Source: Hordeum vulgare subsp. vulgare
Lineage: Eukaryota; Streptophyta; Magnoliopsida; Poales; Poaceae
Assembly (NCBI RefSeq): GCF_904849725.1
Contig: NW_025422563.1
Coordinates: 1 to 64,000, forward strand
Reading direction: 5' to 3'
DNA length: 64,000 nucleotides
In this document: positions 11,795-23,275 of the stretch, piece by piece
Position numbering within the stretch: position 1 is the stretch's first letter
Layout of the letters: the number at the start of each line of letters is the position of its first letter
Position numbers and translations under genes: made by a program
The notes under the pieces: generated by a model
The model's database searches: none
What the model saw: only the letters and a program-made list of their open reading frames with translations
What the model was told of the DNA's origin: nothing

Positions 11795-13843
11795 ATGATT
11801 GACCAATATAAACATCAACAACTTCAAATTGGACTCGTTTCCCCTCAACAAATAAAGGCTTGGGCTAACAAAAACCTACCTAATGGAGAAGCCGTTGGCG
11901 AAGTCACAAGGCCCTCTACTTTTCATTATAAAACCGATAAACCAGAAAAAGATGGATTGTTTTGCGAAAGAATCTTTGGACCCATAAAAAGCGGGATTTG
12001 CGGTTGTGGCAATTCTCGAGCGAGCGGAGCTGAAAACGAAGACGAAAGATTTTGCCAAAAATGCGGGGTAGAATTTGTGGATTCTCGGATACGAAGATAT
12101 CAAATGGGATACATCAAACTCGCATGTCCCGTGACTCATGTGTGGTATTTGAAAGGTCTTCCTAGTTATATCGCGAATCTTTTAGATAAACCTCTTAAGA
12201 AGTTGGAGGGCCTAGTATACGGCGATTTCTCTTTTGCTAGGCCCAGCACTAAAAAACCCACTTTTTTACGATTACGAGGTTTATTCGAAGAGGAAATTGC
12301 ATCCTGTAACCACAGCATTTCTCCCTTTTTTTCTACCCCAGGCTTTGCAACATTTCGAAATCGGGAAATTGCGACAGGAGCAGGTGCTATTAGAGAACAA
12401 TTAGCAGATTTGGATTTGCGAATTATTATAGAGAATTCTTTGGTCGAATGGAAGGAATTAGAAGACGAGGGGTATAGTGGAGATGAGTGGGAAGATAGAA
12501 AAAGACGAATAAGAAAAGTTTTTTTGATTAGACGCATGCAATTGGCGAAACATTTTATTCAAACAAATGTAGAACCAGAATGGATGGTTTTGTGCTTATT
12601 ACCGGTTCTTCCTCCCGAATTGAGACCTATTGTTTATAGGTCTGGAGATAAAGTAGTGACTTCAGACATTAATGAACTTTATAAGAGAGTTATCCGTCGG
12701 AACAACAATCTTGCCTATCTATTAAAAAGAAGTGAATTAGCGCCAGCAGATTTAGTAATGTGCCAGGAAAAATTGGTACAAGAAGCCGTGGATACACTTC
12801 TTGATAGTGGGTCCCGCGGGCAACCGACGAGGGATGGTCACAATAAAGTATACAAATCACTTTCAGATGTAATTGAAGGTAAAGAGGGAAGGTTTCGCGA
12901 GACTCTGCTTGGGAAACGGGTCGATTACTCGGGGCGTTCTGTCATTGTTGTGGGTCCTTCGCTTTCATTACATCAATGTGGATTACCTCTAGAGATAGCA
13001 ATAAAGCTTTTTCAGCTATTTGTAATTCGCGATTTAATCACGAAACGCGCCACTTCTAATGTCAGGATTGCTAAAAGGAAAATTTGGGAAAAGGAACCCA
13101 TTGTATGGGAAATACTTCAAGAAGTTATGCGGGGACATCCTGTACTGTTAAATAGAGCACCTACTCTGCATAGATTAGGCATACAGGCCTTTCAACCCAC
13201 TTTAGTAGAGGGGCGTACTATTTCTTTACACCCATTAGTGTGTAAGGGTTTCAATGCAGACTTTGATGGAGATCAAATGGCTGTTCATCTACCTTTATCC
13301 TTGGAAGCTCAGGCGGAAGCCCGTTTACTTATGTTTTCTCATATGAATCTCTTATCTCCTGCTATTGGGGATCCTATTTGCGTACCAACCCAAGACATGC
13401 TTATCGGGCTTTATGTATTAACAATTGGAAAGCGTCGAGGTATTTGTGCAAATAGATATAATAGTTTCAGAAACTATCCAAATTTAAAAGTCAATTACAA
13501 TAATAATAATTCTAAGTATAGGAAAGATAAAGAACCCCATTTTTCTAGTTCTTATGATGCACTGGGAGCTTATAGACAAAAACTAATCAGTTTAGATAGT
13601 CCCTTGTGGCTACGATGGAACCTGGATCAACGCGTCATTGGGTCAAGAGAAGTTCCGATTGAAATTCAATATGAATCTTTGGGGACTTATCATGAGATTT
13701 ATGCTCACTATCTAATAATGGGAAATAGAAAAAAAGAAATTCGTTCGATATACATTCGAACCACTCTTGGTCATATTTCTTTTTATAGAGAAATAGAGGA
13801 AGCCGTACAAGGATTTAGTCAGGCCTATTCATACACTACCTAA
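11795..13843 (+). CDS. rpoC1: Plastid RNA polymerase beta' subunit (N-terminal part)
   Basis: Corresponds to the N-terminal part of bacterial beta'. It is 682 residues. The start is the ATG giving [14 protein letters not shown]; the open frame upstream overlaps rpoB and is not conserved. Zinc-binding Cys69, Cys71, Cys87 and Cys90 are present. The catalytic Mg-binding motif NADFDGDQ is at about residues 487-494. The coding region is one uninterrupted frame: the group II intron found in most land-plant rpoC1 genes is absent, a grass trait. It is transcribed with rpoB and rpoC2. Confidence 0.98.
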   Translation: MIDQYKHQQLQIGLVSPQQIKAWANKNLPNGEAVGEVTRPSTFHYKTDKPEKDGLFCERIFGPIKSGICGCGNSRASGAENEDERFCQKCGVEFVDSRIRRYQMGYIKLACPVTHVWYLKGLPSYIANLLDKPLKKLEGLVYGDFSFARPSTKKPTFLRLRGLFEEEIASCNHSISPFFSTPGFATFRNREIATGAGAIREQLADLDLRIIIENSLVEWKELEDEGYSGDEWEDRKRRIRKVFLIRRMQLAKHFIQTNVEPEWMVLCLLPVLPPELRPIVYRSGDKVVTSDINELYKRVIRRNNNLAYLLKRSELAPADLVMCQEKLVQEAVDTLLDSGSRGQPTRDGHNKVYKSLSDVIEGKEGRFRETLLGKRVDYSGRSVIVVGPSLSLHQCGLPLEIAIKLFQLFVIRDLITKRATSNVRIAKRKIWEKEPIVWEILQEVMRGHPVLLNRAPTLHRLGIQAFQPTLVEGRTISLHPLVCKGFNADFDGDQMAVHLPLSLEAQAEARLLMFSHMNLLSPAIGDPICVPTQDMLIGLYVLTIGKRRGICANRYNSFRNYPNLKVNYNNNNSKYRKDKEPHFSSSYDALGAYRQKLISLDSPLWLRWNLDQRVIGSREVPIEIQYESLGTYHEIYAHYLIMGNRKKEIRSIYIRTTLGHISFYREIEEAVQGFSQAYSYTT

Positions 13844-13864
13844 ACAAGAAAGTTAGATTCGGCG

Positions 13865-13894
13865 ATGCCCCTCCCCTTTGCTTTCGGGGGGCAT
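13865..13894 (+). other. Small stem-loop in the rpoC1-rpoC2 spacer
   Basis: atgcccc (13865-13871) can pair with ggggcat (13888-13894), just after the rpoC1 stop. It may mark a processing or 3'-end site between the two cistrons. Its function is not shown by the sequence. Confidence 0.4.
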
Positions 13895-13991
13895 TCCGAT
13901 TTCCCTAGTATCATCATTATTTGCCACGCGAATCCAGATTGAGATTGAGGCAATTAAGTTAATTAAATTTTCGAATCACTGACTCAGGCCC

Positions 13992-14033
13992 ATTGTCGAA
14001 TCCTACTCAGCAATTGTCGAATCCTACTCAGCC
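13992..14033. repeat. Tandem 21-bp repeat before rpoC2
   Basis: Two near-identical copies of a 21-bp unit starting attgtcgaatcc, at 13992-14012 and 14013-14033, end 19 bp before the rpoC2 ATG. The repeat keeps the rpoC2 frame open upstream (from a TTG at 13993), which could mislead an automatic start call. Confidence 0.85.
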
Positions 14034-14052
14034 GAAAAGGGGGTACTTATGT

Positions 14053-17000
14053 ATGGCGGAACGGGCCAATCTGGTCTTTCATAATAAAGAGATAGACGGA
14101 ACTGGTATGAAACGACTTATTAGCAGATTAATAGATCATTTTGGAATGGGATATACATCCCATATACTGGATCAACTAAAGACTCTGGGCTTCTATCAAG
14201 CCACTACTACATCGATTTCGTTAGGAATCGAGGATCTTTTAACAATACCCTCTAAGGGATGGTTAGTCCAAGACGCGGAACAACAGAGTTTTCTTTTGGA
14301 GAAACACTATTATTATGGGGCTGTACACGCGGTAGAAAAATTACGCCAATCTGTTGAGATATGGTATGCGACAAGTGAATATTTGAAACAAGAAATGAAT
14401 TCAAATTTTCGGATAACGGATCCTTCTAATCCAGTCTATCTAATGTCTTTTTCAGGAGCCAGAGGAAATGCATCTCAAGTACACCAATTAGTAGGTATGA
14501 GAGGATTAATGTCGGACCCTCAAGGACAAATGATTGATTTACCTATTCAAAGCAATTTACGCGAGGGACTTTCTTTGACAGAATATATAATTTCCTGCTA
14601 TGGAGCCCGCAAAGGGGTTGTAGATACTGCTGTACGAACAGCAGATGCTGGATATCTTACACGTAGACTTGTTGAAGTAGTTCAACATATTATTGTGCGT
14701 AGAAGAGATTGTGGTACTATCCGAGGTATTTCTGTAAGTCCTCAAAATGGGATGACGGAAAAACTTTTTGTCCAAACACTAATTGGTCGTGTATTAGCAG
14801 ACGATATATATATCGGTTCACGATGCATTGCCGCGCGAAATCAAGATATTGGAATTGGATTAGTCAATCGATTCATAACTGCCTTTCGAGCACAACCATT
14901 TCGAGCACAACCAATATATATTAGAACCCCCTTTACTTGCCGAAGCACTTCTTGGATCTGTCAATTATGCTATGGCCGGAGTCCTACTCATAGTGATCTG
15001 GTGGAATTGGGAGAAGCCGTAGGTATTATTGCGGGTCAATCAATTGGGGAGCCAGGGACTCAACTAACATTAAGAACTTTTCATACTGGCGGAGTATTCA
15101 CAGGGGGTACTGCCGACCTTGTACGATCCCCTTCGAATGGAAAAATCCAATTCAATGAGAATTTGGTTCACCCCACACGTACCCGTCATGGACAGCCTGC
15201 TTTTCTATGTTATATAGACTTGCATGTAACTATTCAGAGTCAAGATATTCTATATAGTGTGAATATTCCCTCAAAAAGCTTGATTCTAGTGCAAAATGAT
15301 CAATATGTAAAATCTGAACAAGTAATTGCGGAGATTCGTGCCGGAACGTCCACTTTACATTTTAAAGAAAGGGTACAAAAGCATATTTATTCTGAATCAG
15401 ACGGCGAAATGCACTGGAGTACTGATGTTTACCATGCGCCCGAATATCAATATGGTAATCTTCGTCGATTACCAAAAACAAGCCATTTATGGATATTATC
15501 CGTAAGTATGTGCAGATCCAGTATAGCGTCTTTTTCACTCCACAAGGATCAAGATCAAATGAATACTTATGGTAAAAAAGATAGGGAAATTCTTGATTAT
15601 TCAACGTCGGATCGAATCATGTCCAATGGCCATTGGAATTTGATCTATCCTTCTATTTTTCAAGATAATTCAGATTTGTTGGCGAAAAAGCGAAGAAATA
15701 GGTTCGTCATTCCATTACAATATCATCAAGAACAAGAGAAAGAACTAATATCCTGTTTTGGGATTTCGATTGAAATCCCCTTTATGGGTGTTTTACGTAG
15801 AAATACTATTTTTGCTTATTTTGACGATCCCCGATACAGAAAAGATAAAAAGGGTTCAGGAATTGTTAAATTTAGATATAGGACCCTAGAAGAAGAATAT
15901 AGGACTCGAGCGGAAGACTCAGAAGAGGAATATGAGACCCTAGAACACGAATACAGGACCCGAGAGGACGAATATGAAACCCTAGAAGAATCTAAATATG
16001 GAATCCTAGAAGACGAATACGAATATGAAACCCTAGAAAACGAATATGGGAGCCCAGAAAACAAATATGGGAACCCAGAGAACGAATATAGGACTTTAGA
16101 GAAAGACTCAGAAGAGGAATATGGGAACCCAGAGAGCAAATATAGGACCCAAGAGGACGAATATGGAACTTTAGAAGAAGACTCAGAAGACGAATATGGC
16201 AGCCCCGGGGAAAGCGGCGAGGAAAAATATGGTACTTTAGAGGAAGACTCAGAAGAAGACTCAGAGGACGAATACGAGAGCCCAGAGGAAGATTCCATCT
16301 TAAAAAAAGAGGGTTTGATTGAGCATCGAGGAACAAAAGAATTTAGTCTAAAATACCAAAAAGAAGTAGATCGGTTTTTTTTCATTCTTCAAGAACTTCA
16401 TATCTTGCCGAGATCTTCATCCCTAAAGATACTTGACAATAGTATTATTGGAGTGGATACACAACTCACAAAAAATACAAGAAGTGGACTAGGCGGACTG
16501 GTCCGAGTGAAGAGAAAAAAAAGCCATACGGAACTCAAAATATTTTCCGGAGATATTCATTTTCCTGAAGAGGCAGATAAGATATTAGGTGGGTGTTTGA
16601 TACCGCCAGAAAGACAAAAAAAAGATTCTAAGGAATCAAAAAAAAAGAAAAATTGGGTCTATGTTCAACGGAAAAAAATTCTCAAGAGCAAGGAAAAGTA
16701 TTTTGTTTCCGTTCGCCCTACAGTGGCATATGAAATGGACGAAGGAAGAAATTTAGCAACACTTTTCCCGCAGGATCTCTTGCAAGAAGAAAATAATCTC
16801 CAAATTCGACTTGTCAATTTTATTTATCATGAAAATAGCAAGTTAACTCAAAGAATTTATCACACAAATAGTCAATTTGTTAGAACTTGCTTAGTAGTGA
16901 ATTGGGAACAAGAAGAAAAAGAAAAGGCTGGTGCTTCCCTTGTTGAGGTAAGAGCAAATGATCTTATTCGCGATTTCCTAAGAATTGAGTTAGTCAAGTC

Positions 17001-18486
17001 CACTATTTCGTATACACGAAAAAGGTATGATAGGACAAGTGGAGGACCGACTCCCCATAATAGGTTAGATCGCGCCAATAGCAATTCTTTTTATTCCAAG
17101 GCGAAGATTGAATCACTTAGCCAACATCAAGAAGCTATTGGCACTTTGTTGAATCGAAATAAAGAATACCAATCTTTGATGATTTTGTCGGCATCCAACT
17201 GTTCTCGAATTGGTTTATTCAAGAATTCAAAACATCCCAATGCGATAAAAGAATGGAATCCTAGAATTCCTATTCTAGAAATTTTTGGGCCCTTAGGGGC
17301 TATTGTAGCTAGTATATCGCATTTTTCTTCATCTTACTATTTACTAACGCATAATAAAATCCTGCTAAAAAAATATTTGTTCGTTGACAATTTGAAACAA
17401 ACCTTCCAAGTACTTCAAGAACTTAAATACTCTTTAATAGATGAAAATAAAAGGATTTCCAATTTCGATAGTAACATAATGTTGGATCCATTCCTTTTGA
17501 ATTGTCACTTTGTCCATCATGATTCTTGGGAAGAGACATTGGCAATAATTCACCTTGGACAATTTATTTGTGAAAATGTATGTCTATTTAAATCGCACAT
17601 AAAAAAATCTGGTCAAATTTTCAGTGTAAATATGGATTCCTTTGTTATAAGAGCAGCTAAACCTTATTTGGCCACTACAGGAGCAACTGTTAATGGTCAT
17701 TATGGAGAAATCCTTTACAAGGGAGATAGGTTAGTTACGTTTATATATGAAAAATCGAGATCTAGTGACATAACGCAAGGTCTTCCAAAAGTGGAACAAA
17801 TCTTTGAAGCGCGTTCAATTGATTCATTATCCCCCAATCTCGAAAGGAGAATTGAGGATTGGAATGAGCGTATACCAAGAATTCTTGGGGTCCCTTGGGG
17901 ATTCTTGATTGGAGCTGAGCTAACCATAGCCCAAAGTCGTATTTCTTTGGTTAATAAAATCCAAAAGGTTTATCGATCCCAAGGGGTACAGATCCATAAT
18001 AGACATATAGAGATTATTATACGCCAAGTAACATCAAAAGTGCGGGTTTCCGAAGATGGAATGTCTAATGTTTTTTCGCCTGGGGAATTAATCGGACTAT
18101 TGCGAGCGGAACGAGCAGGGCGAGCTTTGGATGAATCGATCTATTATCGGGCAATCTTATTGGGAATAACAAGGGCTTCCCTGAATACCCAAAGTTTCAT
18201 ATCTGAAGCAAGTTTTCAAGAAACTGCTCGAGTTTTAGCAAAAGCTGCCCTACGAGGTCGCATTGATTGGTTGAAAGGCTTGAAAGAAAACGTAGTTCTG
18301 GGGGGGATTATACCTGTTGGTACCGGATTCCAAAAATTTGTGCATCGTTCCCCACAAGACAAGAACCTTTATTTCGAAATAAAAAAAAAAAATCTATTCG
18401 CGTCGGAAATGAGAGATTTTTTGTTTCTCCATACAGAATTAGTTTCTTCAGATTCTGACGTAACAAACAATTTTTATGAGACATAA
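14053..18486 (+). CDS. rpoC2: Plastid RNA polymerase beta'' subunit
   Basis: C-terminal part of bacterial beta' encoded separately. It is 1477 residues, close to known pooid grass lengths. The start is ATG with [12 protein letters not shown], the family N-terminus. The cysteines of [10 protein letters not shown] belong to the zinc site, followed by [20 protein letters not shown] of the trigger-loop region. Around residues 609-751 is the grass-specific insertion of acidic, tyrosine-rich repeats. A 15-bp duplication at 14884-14913 doubles FRAQP. The conserved C-terminal part resumes after about residue 1190 with [18 protein letters not shown]. Confidence 0.98.
14884..14913 (+). repeat. 15-bp in-frame tandem duplication in rpoC2
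   Basis: tttcgagcacaacca occurs twice in a row (14884-14898, 14899-14913), giving [10 protein letters not shown]. Tobacco-type rpoC2 has one FRAQP at this place, so this is an in-frame five-residue addition in a conserved region. Confidence 0.85.
15878..16306 (+). repeat. Grass-specific rpoC2 insertion of acidic repeats
   Basis: About 143 codons of degenerate repeats built on 7- and 10-11-residue units such as EYGTLEE and [11 protein letters not shown]. The segment is dominated by Glu, Asp, Ser and Tyr. Non-grass rpoC2 lacks this insertion; its length varies among grasses through unequal exchange. It probably forms an exposed, flexible, strongly negative segment; the role is unknown. The repeated composition also opens a 189-codon antisense frame (15816-16385). 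Confidence 0.9.
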
Positions 18487-18812
18487 AAACCCCCATTTAA
18501 CATTTAACCCTAAGGATACATAAAACATATTTTTTACTTTACTAGACTTTTGAACTTAGAACACTAACAGGTTAAATTTTAGATTTTTAAGATTTTTATT
18601 TTAATAAGTAAAACAAGTCAGTTAATTCATTAAATTAAGGTTTTGTTTATACCATGTATCAATGTATCAATGGCCAACTCTTAGTACAAGGTTCTCTCAG
18701 AACAATTATTATTTTATTTATTTCAAGCTATTTCGGATCTTTCTTAATCTTCAAAAAGAAATAAATTCCGTAATGGAATGTTAGGATGAAAAAAAAAGGA
18801 AGTGTGGAAAAA
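18487..18812. other. Intergenic rpoC2 to rps2
   Basis: Non-coding AT-rich spacer with short direct repeats (tagatttttaagatttttatt, around 18580-18600; atgtatcaatgtatcaatgg, around 18654-18673). No clear ribosome binding site precedes the chosen rps2 start. Confidence 0.55.
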
Positions 18813-19523
18813 ATGACAAGAAGATATTGGAACATTAATTTGAAAGAGATGATAGAAGCAGGAGTTCATTTTGGTCATGGTATTAAGAAATGGAATCCTA
18901 AAATGGCCCCTTACATTTCGGCAAAGCGTAAAGGTACTCATATTATAAATCTCGCTAGAACGGCCCGTTTTTTATCAGAAGCTTGTGATTTAGTTTTTGA
19001 TGCAGCAAGTCAGGGAAAAAGTTTCTTAATTGTTGGTACCAAAAAAAGAGCAACAGATTTAGTAGCATCAGCTGCAATAAGGGCTCGTTGTCATTATGTT
19101 AATAAAAAGTGGTTCAGTGGTATGTTAACGAATTGGTCGATTACGAAAACTAGACTTTCTCAATTTAGAGACTTAAGAGCGGAAGAAAAAATGGGAAAAT
19201 TCCACCATCTCCCAAAAAGAGATGTGGCAATCTTGAAGAGAAAATTATCTACCTTACAAAGGTATCTCGGCGGGATCAAATATATGACGAGATTGCCAGA
19301 CATTGTGATCGTCCTTGATCAGCAAAAAGAGTATATAGCTCTTCGGGAATGTGCCATTTTGGGAATTCCTACTATTTCTTTAGTCGATACAAATTGTGAC
19401 CCGGATCTCGCGAATATATCGATTCCAGCCAACGATGACACTATGACTTCAATTCGATTGATTCTTAACAAATTAGTATTTTCAATTTGTGAGGGCCGTT
19501 CTCTCTATATAAGAAATCGTTGA
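18813..19523 (+). CDS. rps2: 30S ribosomal protein S2
   Basis: Plastid small-subunit ribosomal protein, 236 residues, the standard length. The start is the ATG giving [23 protein letters not shown]; an in-frame ATG nine codons upstream would add a lysine-rich tail that is not part of the family. [19 protein letters not shown] and a C-terminal stretch with [12 protein letters not shown] are S2 signatures. It is first in the rps2-atpI-atpH-atpF-atpA cluster. Confidence 0.97.
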   Translation: MTRRYWNINLKEMIEAGVHFGHGIKKWNPKMAPYISAKRKGTHIINLARTARFLSEACDLVFDAASQGKSFLIVGTKKRATDLVASAAIRARCHYVNKKWFSGMLTNWSITKTRLSQFRDLRAEEKMGKFHHLPKRDVAILKRKLSTLQRYLGGIKYMTRLPDIVIVLDQQKEYIALRECAILGIPTISLVDTNCDPDLANISIPANDDTMTSIRLILNKLVFSICEGRSLYIRNR

Positions 19524-19626
19524 TTAAGAATATATAGTGAATTCTTGGACAACTGCGTAGATTTATGGAATGACTTACTATATCTTTTTTTGCATAGAAT
19601 TTGTTTTGCATAGAAAAAAGAAGGGG

Positions 19627-19664
19627 AATATTGATATATATTAGAGGGTATTGATATATATTAT
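19627..19664. repeat. Tandem 20-bp repeat in the rps2-atpI spacer
   Basis: tattgatatatatta occurs twice with a 20-bp period (starting 19629 and 19649). A second short direct repeat (ttttgcatagaa) lies just before, at about 19589-19616. Length-variable sites of this sort are typical slippage products. Confidence 0.75.
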
Positions 19665-19787
19665 GATCTGATGTGCTTTCTTGGTATCCTAAATATCAAA
19701 TTAATAGTTCAAGTTGCTGAGTTGAGAAAGAGATGGTTGAATCAAAAGAATTCCTTTTTTGAAGTTCAATTTTTATCAGAGGACAAT

Positions 19788-20531
19788 ATGAATATTATAC
19801 CTTGTTCCATTAAAACACTCAAGGGGTTATACGATATATCGGGTGTAGAAGTAGGCCAACACTTCTATTGGCAAATAGGAGGTTTTCAAATTCATGCCCA
19901 GGTACTCATCACTTCTTGGGTCGTAATTACTATCTTGCTAGGTTCAGTTGTCATAGCTGTTCGGAATCCACAAACCATCCCGACCGACGGGCAGAATTTT
20001 TTTGAATATGTCCTTGAGTTTATTCGAGACTTGAGCAAAACTCAGATTGGAGAAGAATATGGTCCCTGGGTTCCCTTTATTGGAACTATGTTCCTTTTTA
20101 TTTTTGTTTCAAATTGGTCGGGTGCTCTTTTACCTTGGAAAATTATAGAGTTACCCCATGGGGAATTAGCAGCGCCCACGAATGATATAAATACTACTGT
20201 TGCTTTAGCTTTACTCACGTCAGCGGCATATTTTTATGCTGGTCTTAGCAAAAAAGGATTGAGCTATTTCGAGAAATATATTAAACCAACCCCAATCCTT
20301 TTACCAATTAACATCCTAGAAGATTTCACAAAACCATTATCGCTTAGCTTTCGACTTTTCGGGAATATATTGGCGGATGAATTAGTCGTTGTTGTTCTTG
20401 TTTCTTTAGTCCCCTTAGTAATCCCTATACCGGTCATGTTTCTTGGATTATTTACAAGCGGTATTCAAGCTCTTATTTTTGCAACATTAGCCGCAGCCTA
20501 TATAGGTGAATCCATGGAGGGTCATCATTGA
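19788..20531 (+). CDS. atpI: ATP synthase CF0 subunit a (IV)
   Basis: Integral thylakoid subunit that forms the proton half-channels against the c-ring. It is 247 residues with five or six membrane spans. The start is ATG with [29 protein letters not shown]; upstream in-frame codons to 19671 are not conserved. The essential Arg lies in [16 protein letters not shown] near residue 189. It ends ESMEGHH. It is co-transcribed with atpH. Confidence 0.97.
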   Translation: MNIIPCSIKTLKGLYDISGVEVGQHFYWQIGGFQIHAQVLITSWVVITILLGSVVIAVRNPQTIPTDGQNFFEYVLEFIRDLSKTQIGEEYGPWVPFIGTMFLFIFVSNWSGALLPWKIIELPHGELAAPTNDINTTVALALLTSAAYFYAGLSKKGLSYFEKYIKPTPILLPINILEDFTKPLSLSFRLFGNILADELVVVVLVSLVPLVIPIPVMFLGLFTSGIQALIFATLAAAYIGESMEGHH

Positions 20532-21052
20532 ATTGACTAGTTTTGGAATATAGTATTTTTTTTTTCAGCTTAGCTCAATTCATGCATGGTTCCAGATAAT
20601 CTGCTTGGTTGCAATAGTTAGAAATGCGTATGAATATATAGCCTAGAGTTGTAGGAGAGAGAATAGAATAGACTATATTATGGAATTTTCAAAGTATATA
20701 TGCATTAAGGAGGGTGGAGTCAGGCTAGATCTATACTATAATAAATATCCTTAATATCTATAAGTGGAGTCCTCTTTTATGCGGGTTTCCACTTTAAGCA
20801 ATGATTTTAGAATCCGATTCAATAGAAAATGAGAAAATATGCAAACAAAATAGAAGAAACAAATGTATATAGGATATTGATATTATATTATATATTCCTA
20901 GGTTAGATTCATTATCTAATCCGATATATGGATATAGAATTCCCTTCTATGTAGTTCGGACAATTCACATTTCAATTTGATTTCAATTTGTACTTTTTAG
21001 TTACTTTACTTCTCCCCAATAGAGCTTAGAAGTAAGAATTTTTTGGTTGATT
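20532..21052. other. Intergenic atpI to atpH
   Basis: Non-coding, AT-rich leader for atpH. Its last part contains the PPR10-type site and the ribosome binding site, listed separately. The rest shows no conserved motif I recognise. Confidence 0.6.
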
Positions 21053-21069
21053 GTATCCTTAACCATTTC
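21053..21069 (+). promoter_or_regulatory. PPR10 binding site in the atpH 5' leader
   Basis: GTATCCTTAACCATTTC is identical to the 17-nt sequence bound by the maize pentatricopeptide-repeat protein PPR10 between atpI and atpH. In maize, bound PPR10 blocks exonucleases, so setting transcript ends, and keeps the downstream ribosome binding site single-stranded. Here the GAGGA of gacacgaggaact and the ATG at 21099 follow, as in maize. That the same protein binds here is inferred from identity. Confidence 0.85.
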
Positions 21070-21080
21070 TTTTTTTTTGA

Positions 21081-21344
<264 letters not shown>

Positions 21345-21799
21345 TCCTAAAAAAAAAAGTTCTTTCGATTTCGATTAGATACTTTTTTCTTTTTTTAGTA
21401 AATTGGTATTTGCTTCCGCAATTCCAATTATATCAATACTTTATTTAATTTACTCCTATTTATTACTCCTGGAATTATCTATTTATCGGGACAGATAATA
21501 CCGCATTCTAGGAAGGGCTGAGTTGAGTATGATTAATTTAGAAGATATGCTCGCCTTCTTATTTCCCGTCCTTAGTTTAGGAAAGTGGAAAGTTTTTTCC
21601 TTTTATTTTAGGAATTTTGGGAACGGAACATTTCAACAAAGGAAGCCTTTCACCGGTCAAACAAGACCTAAGACTTAATCTAAAAGAAATTACTAGATTG
21701 AATCTATTTGCATTAAAAAAACCGATCAAAAAAGGGCGAGCGAAGTAAGTGATCGAAAAACTTTGTTCTTTGTTCGTCCTATCTATAAGAGGAGAGCAT
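21345..21799. other. Intergenic atpH to atpF
   Basis: Non-coding. Poly-T runs follow the atpH stop and a GGAGAG stretch (21791-21796) lies just before atpF. No further gene or repeat noticed. Confidence 0.6.
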
Positions 21800-23184
21800 A
21801 TGAAAAATGTAACCCATTCTTTCGTTTTTTTAGCTCACTGGCCATCCGCTGGCAGTTTCGGGCTTAATACCGATATTTTAGCAACAAATCTAATAAATCT
21901 AACTGTAGTGGTTGGTGTTTTGATTTTTTTTGGAAAGGGAGTGTGTGCGAGTTGTCTATTTCAAGAATAGATTGGATCTATCCGGCTGCACTTTAGAATA
22001 TTTTTTAGTATTTTTCGGATAAATAAGAAAAGGGTGCACGATCTCGACGAATTACTTCTGAATAAATTCAGAAATCATATGGAAGAACCATAGCATTTCG
22101 CGACTCATTGGTAAATCAATTTTGATTCTCTATAAACCAAGAATGTGAGACCATTAACACGGTTAAAGCTAAACTGCTTGAAGTCCAGGCAAAAAGAGGT
22201 ACTCTTTCTACAACTATATTAGTATTAGTACCGAATTTAAACGGGAAATAGCTAATGTAAAATTTATCTGATATAGAACACTCATATCGATAAAATGGTT
22301 TGAACTATTTACTAGAAAAAAAAAGAAGGGGCACCCTGCCCTTTTTTAACCAATGCCGAATCGACGACCTATGTATAAAAAAGAGAAATTTTTTGGATTT
22401 GAAGAAAAAAAAAAAAGAATTCTATTAATTTTCATTTTCCATTTATTTAGTTAGTTTTTCTTAATGAAATTGAAATTATTAACTAAAGGGCAAATATAAA
22501 TAAAGAAACAACTTTGCTGACCATGATATATTTTTATCTAGGCGGAAGAGTCCTCTTAATATTTATCTAGTCTTATATAGGTTTCGGTATATTGAAATAT
22601 AAACATAAAAAATAAGATAGAGGATAGGCTCATTACTTATACTTAAAAAAAGATATGGAAATTGCTATAGCAAAAAAAGAAAAAAAGGAGCGTGAGAGCC
22701 AAATGAATCGAAAGATTCATGTTTGGTTCGGGAAGAGATCATAAAAGTTGTAAACTTACAAAATAATCTACTTTCATTAAAAGATTTATTAGATAATCGA
22801 AAACAGAGGATCTTGAGTACTATTCGAAATTCAGAAGAATTGCGTAGAGGGACCATTGAGCAACTCGAAAAAGCTCGGATTCGATTACAGAAAGTCGAAC
22901 TAGAAGCGGATGAGTATCGAATGAATGGATACTCTGAGATAGAACGAGAAAAAGCAAATTTGATTAATGCTACTTCTATTAGTTTGGAACAATTAGAAAA
23001 GTCTAAAAACGAAACCCTTTATTTTGAAAAACAAAGGGCAATGAATCAGGTCCGACAGCGGGTTTTCCAACAGGCCGTACAAGGAGCTCTAGGAACTCTG
23101 AATAGTTGTTTGAATACCGAGTTACATTTCCGTACGATTCGTGCTAATATTGGCATTCTCGGGTCCCTGGAATGGAAGAGATAA
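21800..23184 (+). CDS. atpF: ATP synthase CF0 subunit b (I), split by a group II intron
   Basis: Peripheral stator subunit: an N-terminal membrane anchor and a long coiled-coil stalk. Exon 1 is 21800-21944 (145 nt) and exon 2 is 22778-23184 (407 nt); together they encode 183 residues. The intron (833 nt) begins GTGCG and ends AT, with a domain V hairpin at about 22693-22731. At the junction exon 1 ends GGAGTGT and exon 2 starts TAAAAGAT, restoring [13 protein letters not shown]. The stalk part is rich in Glu, Lys and Arg. In maize this intron is spliced with nuclear factors such as CRS1. Confidence 0.96.
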
Positions 23185-23275
23185 TTAAATTAATTAGGCC
23201 TTGAACTTCTACTTTCGTTTAGAATTTAGGCATTATTTTTCCCCTTGCTTTCGAAAAAAGAGTCAAGAAACACTA

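Noticed and set aside
15816..16385. 189-codon antisense open frame, Ser/Tyr rich, opposite rpoC2
   Set aside because: It is the mirror of the rpoC2 acidic repeats; the repeat composition lacks stop codons on the other strand. No independent support.
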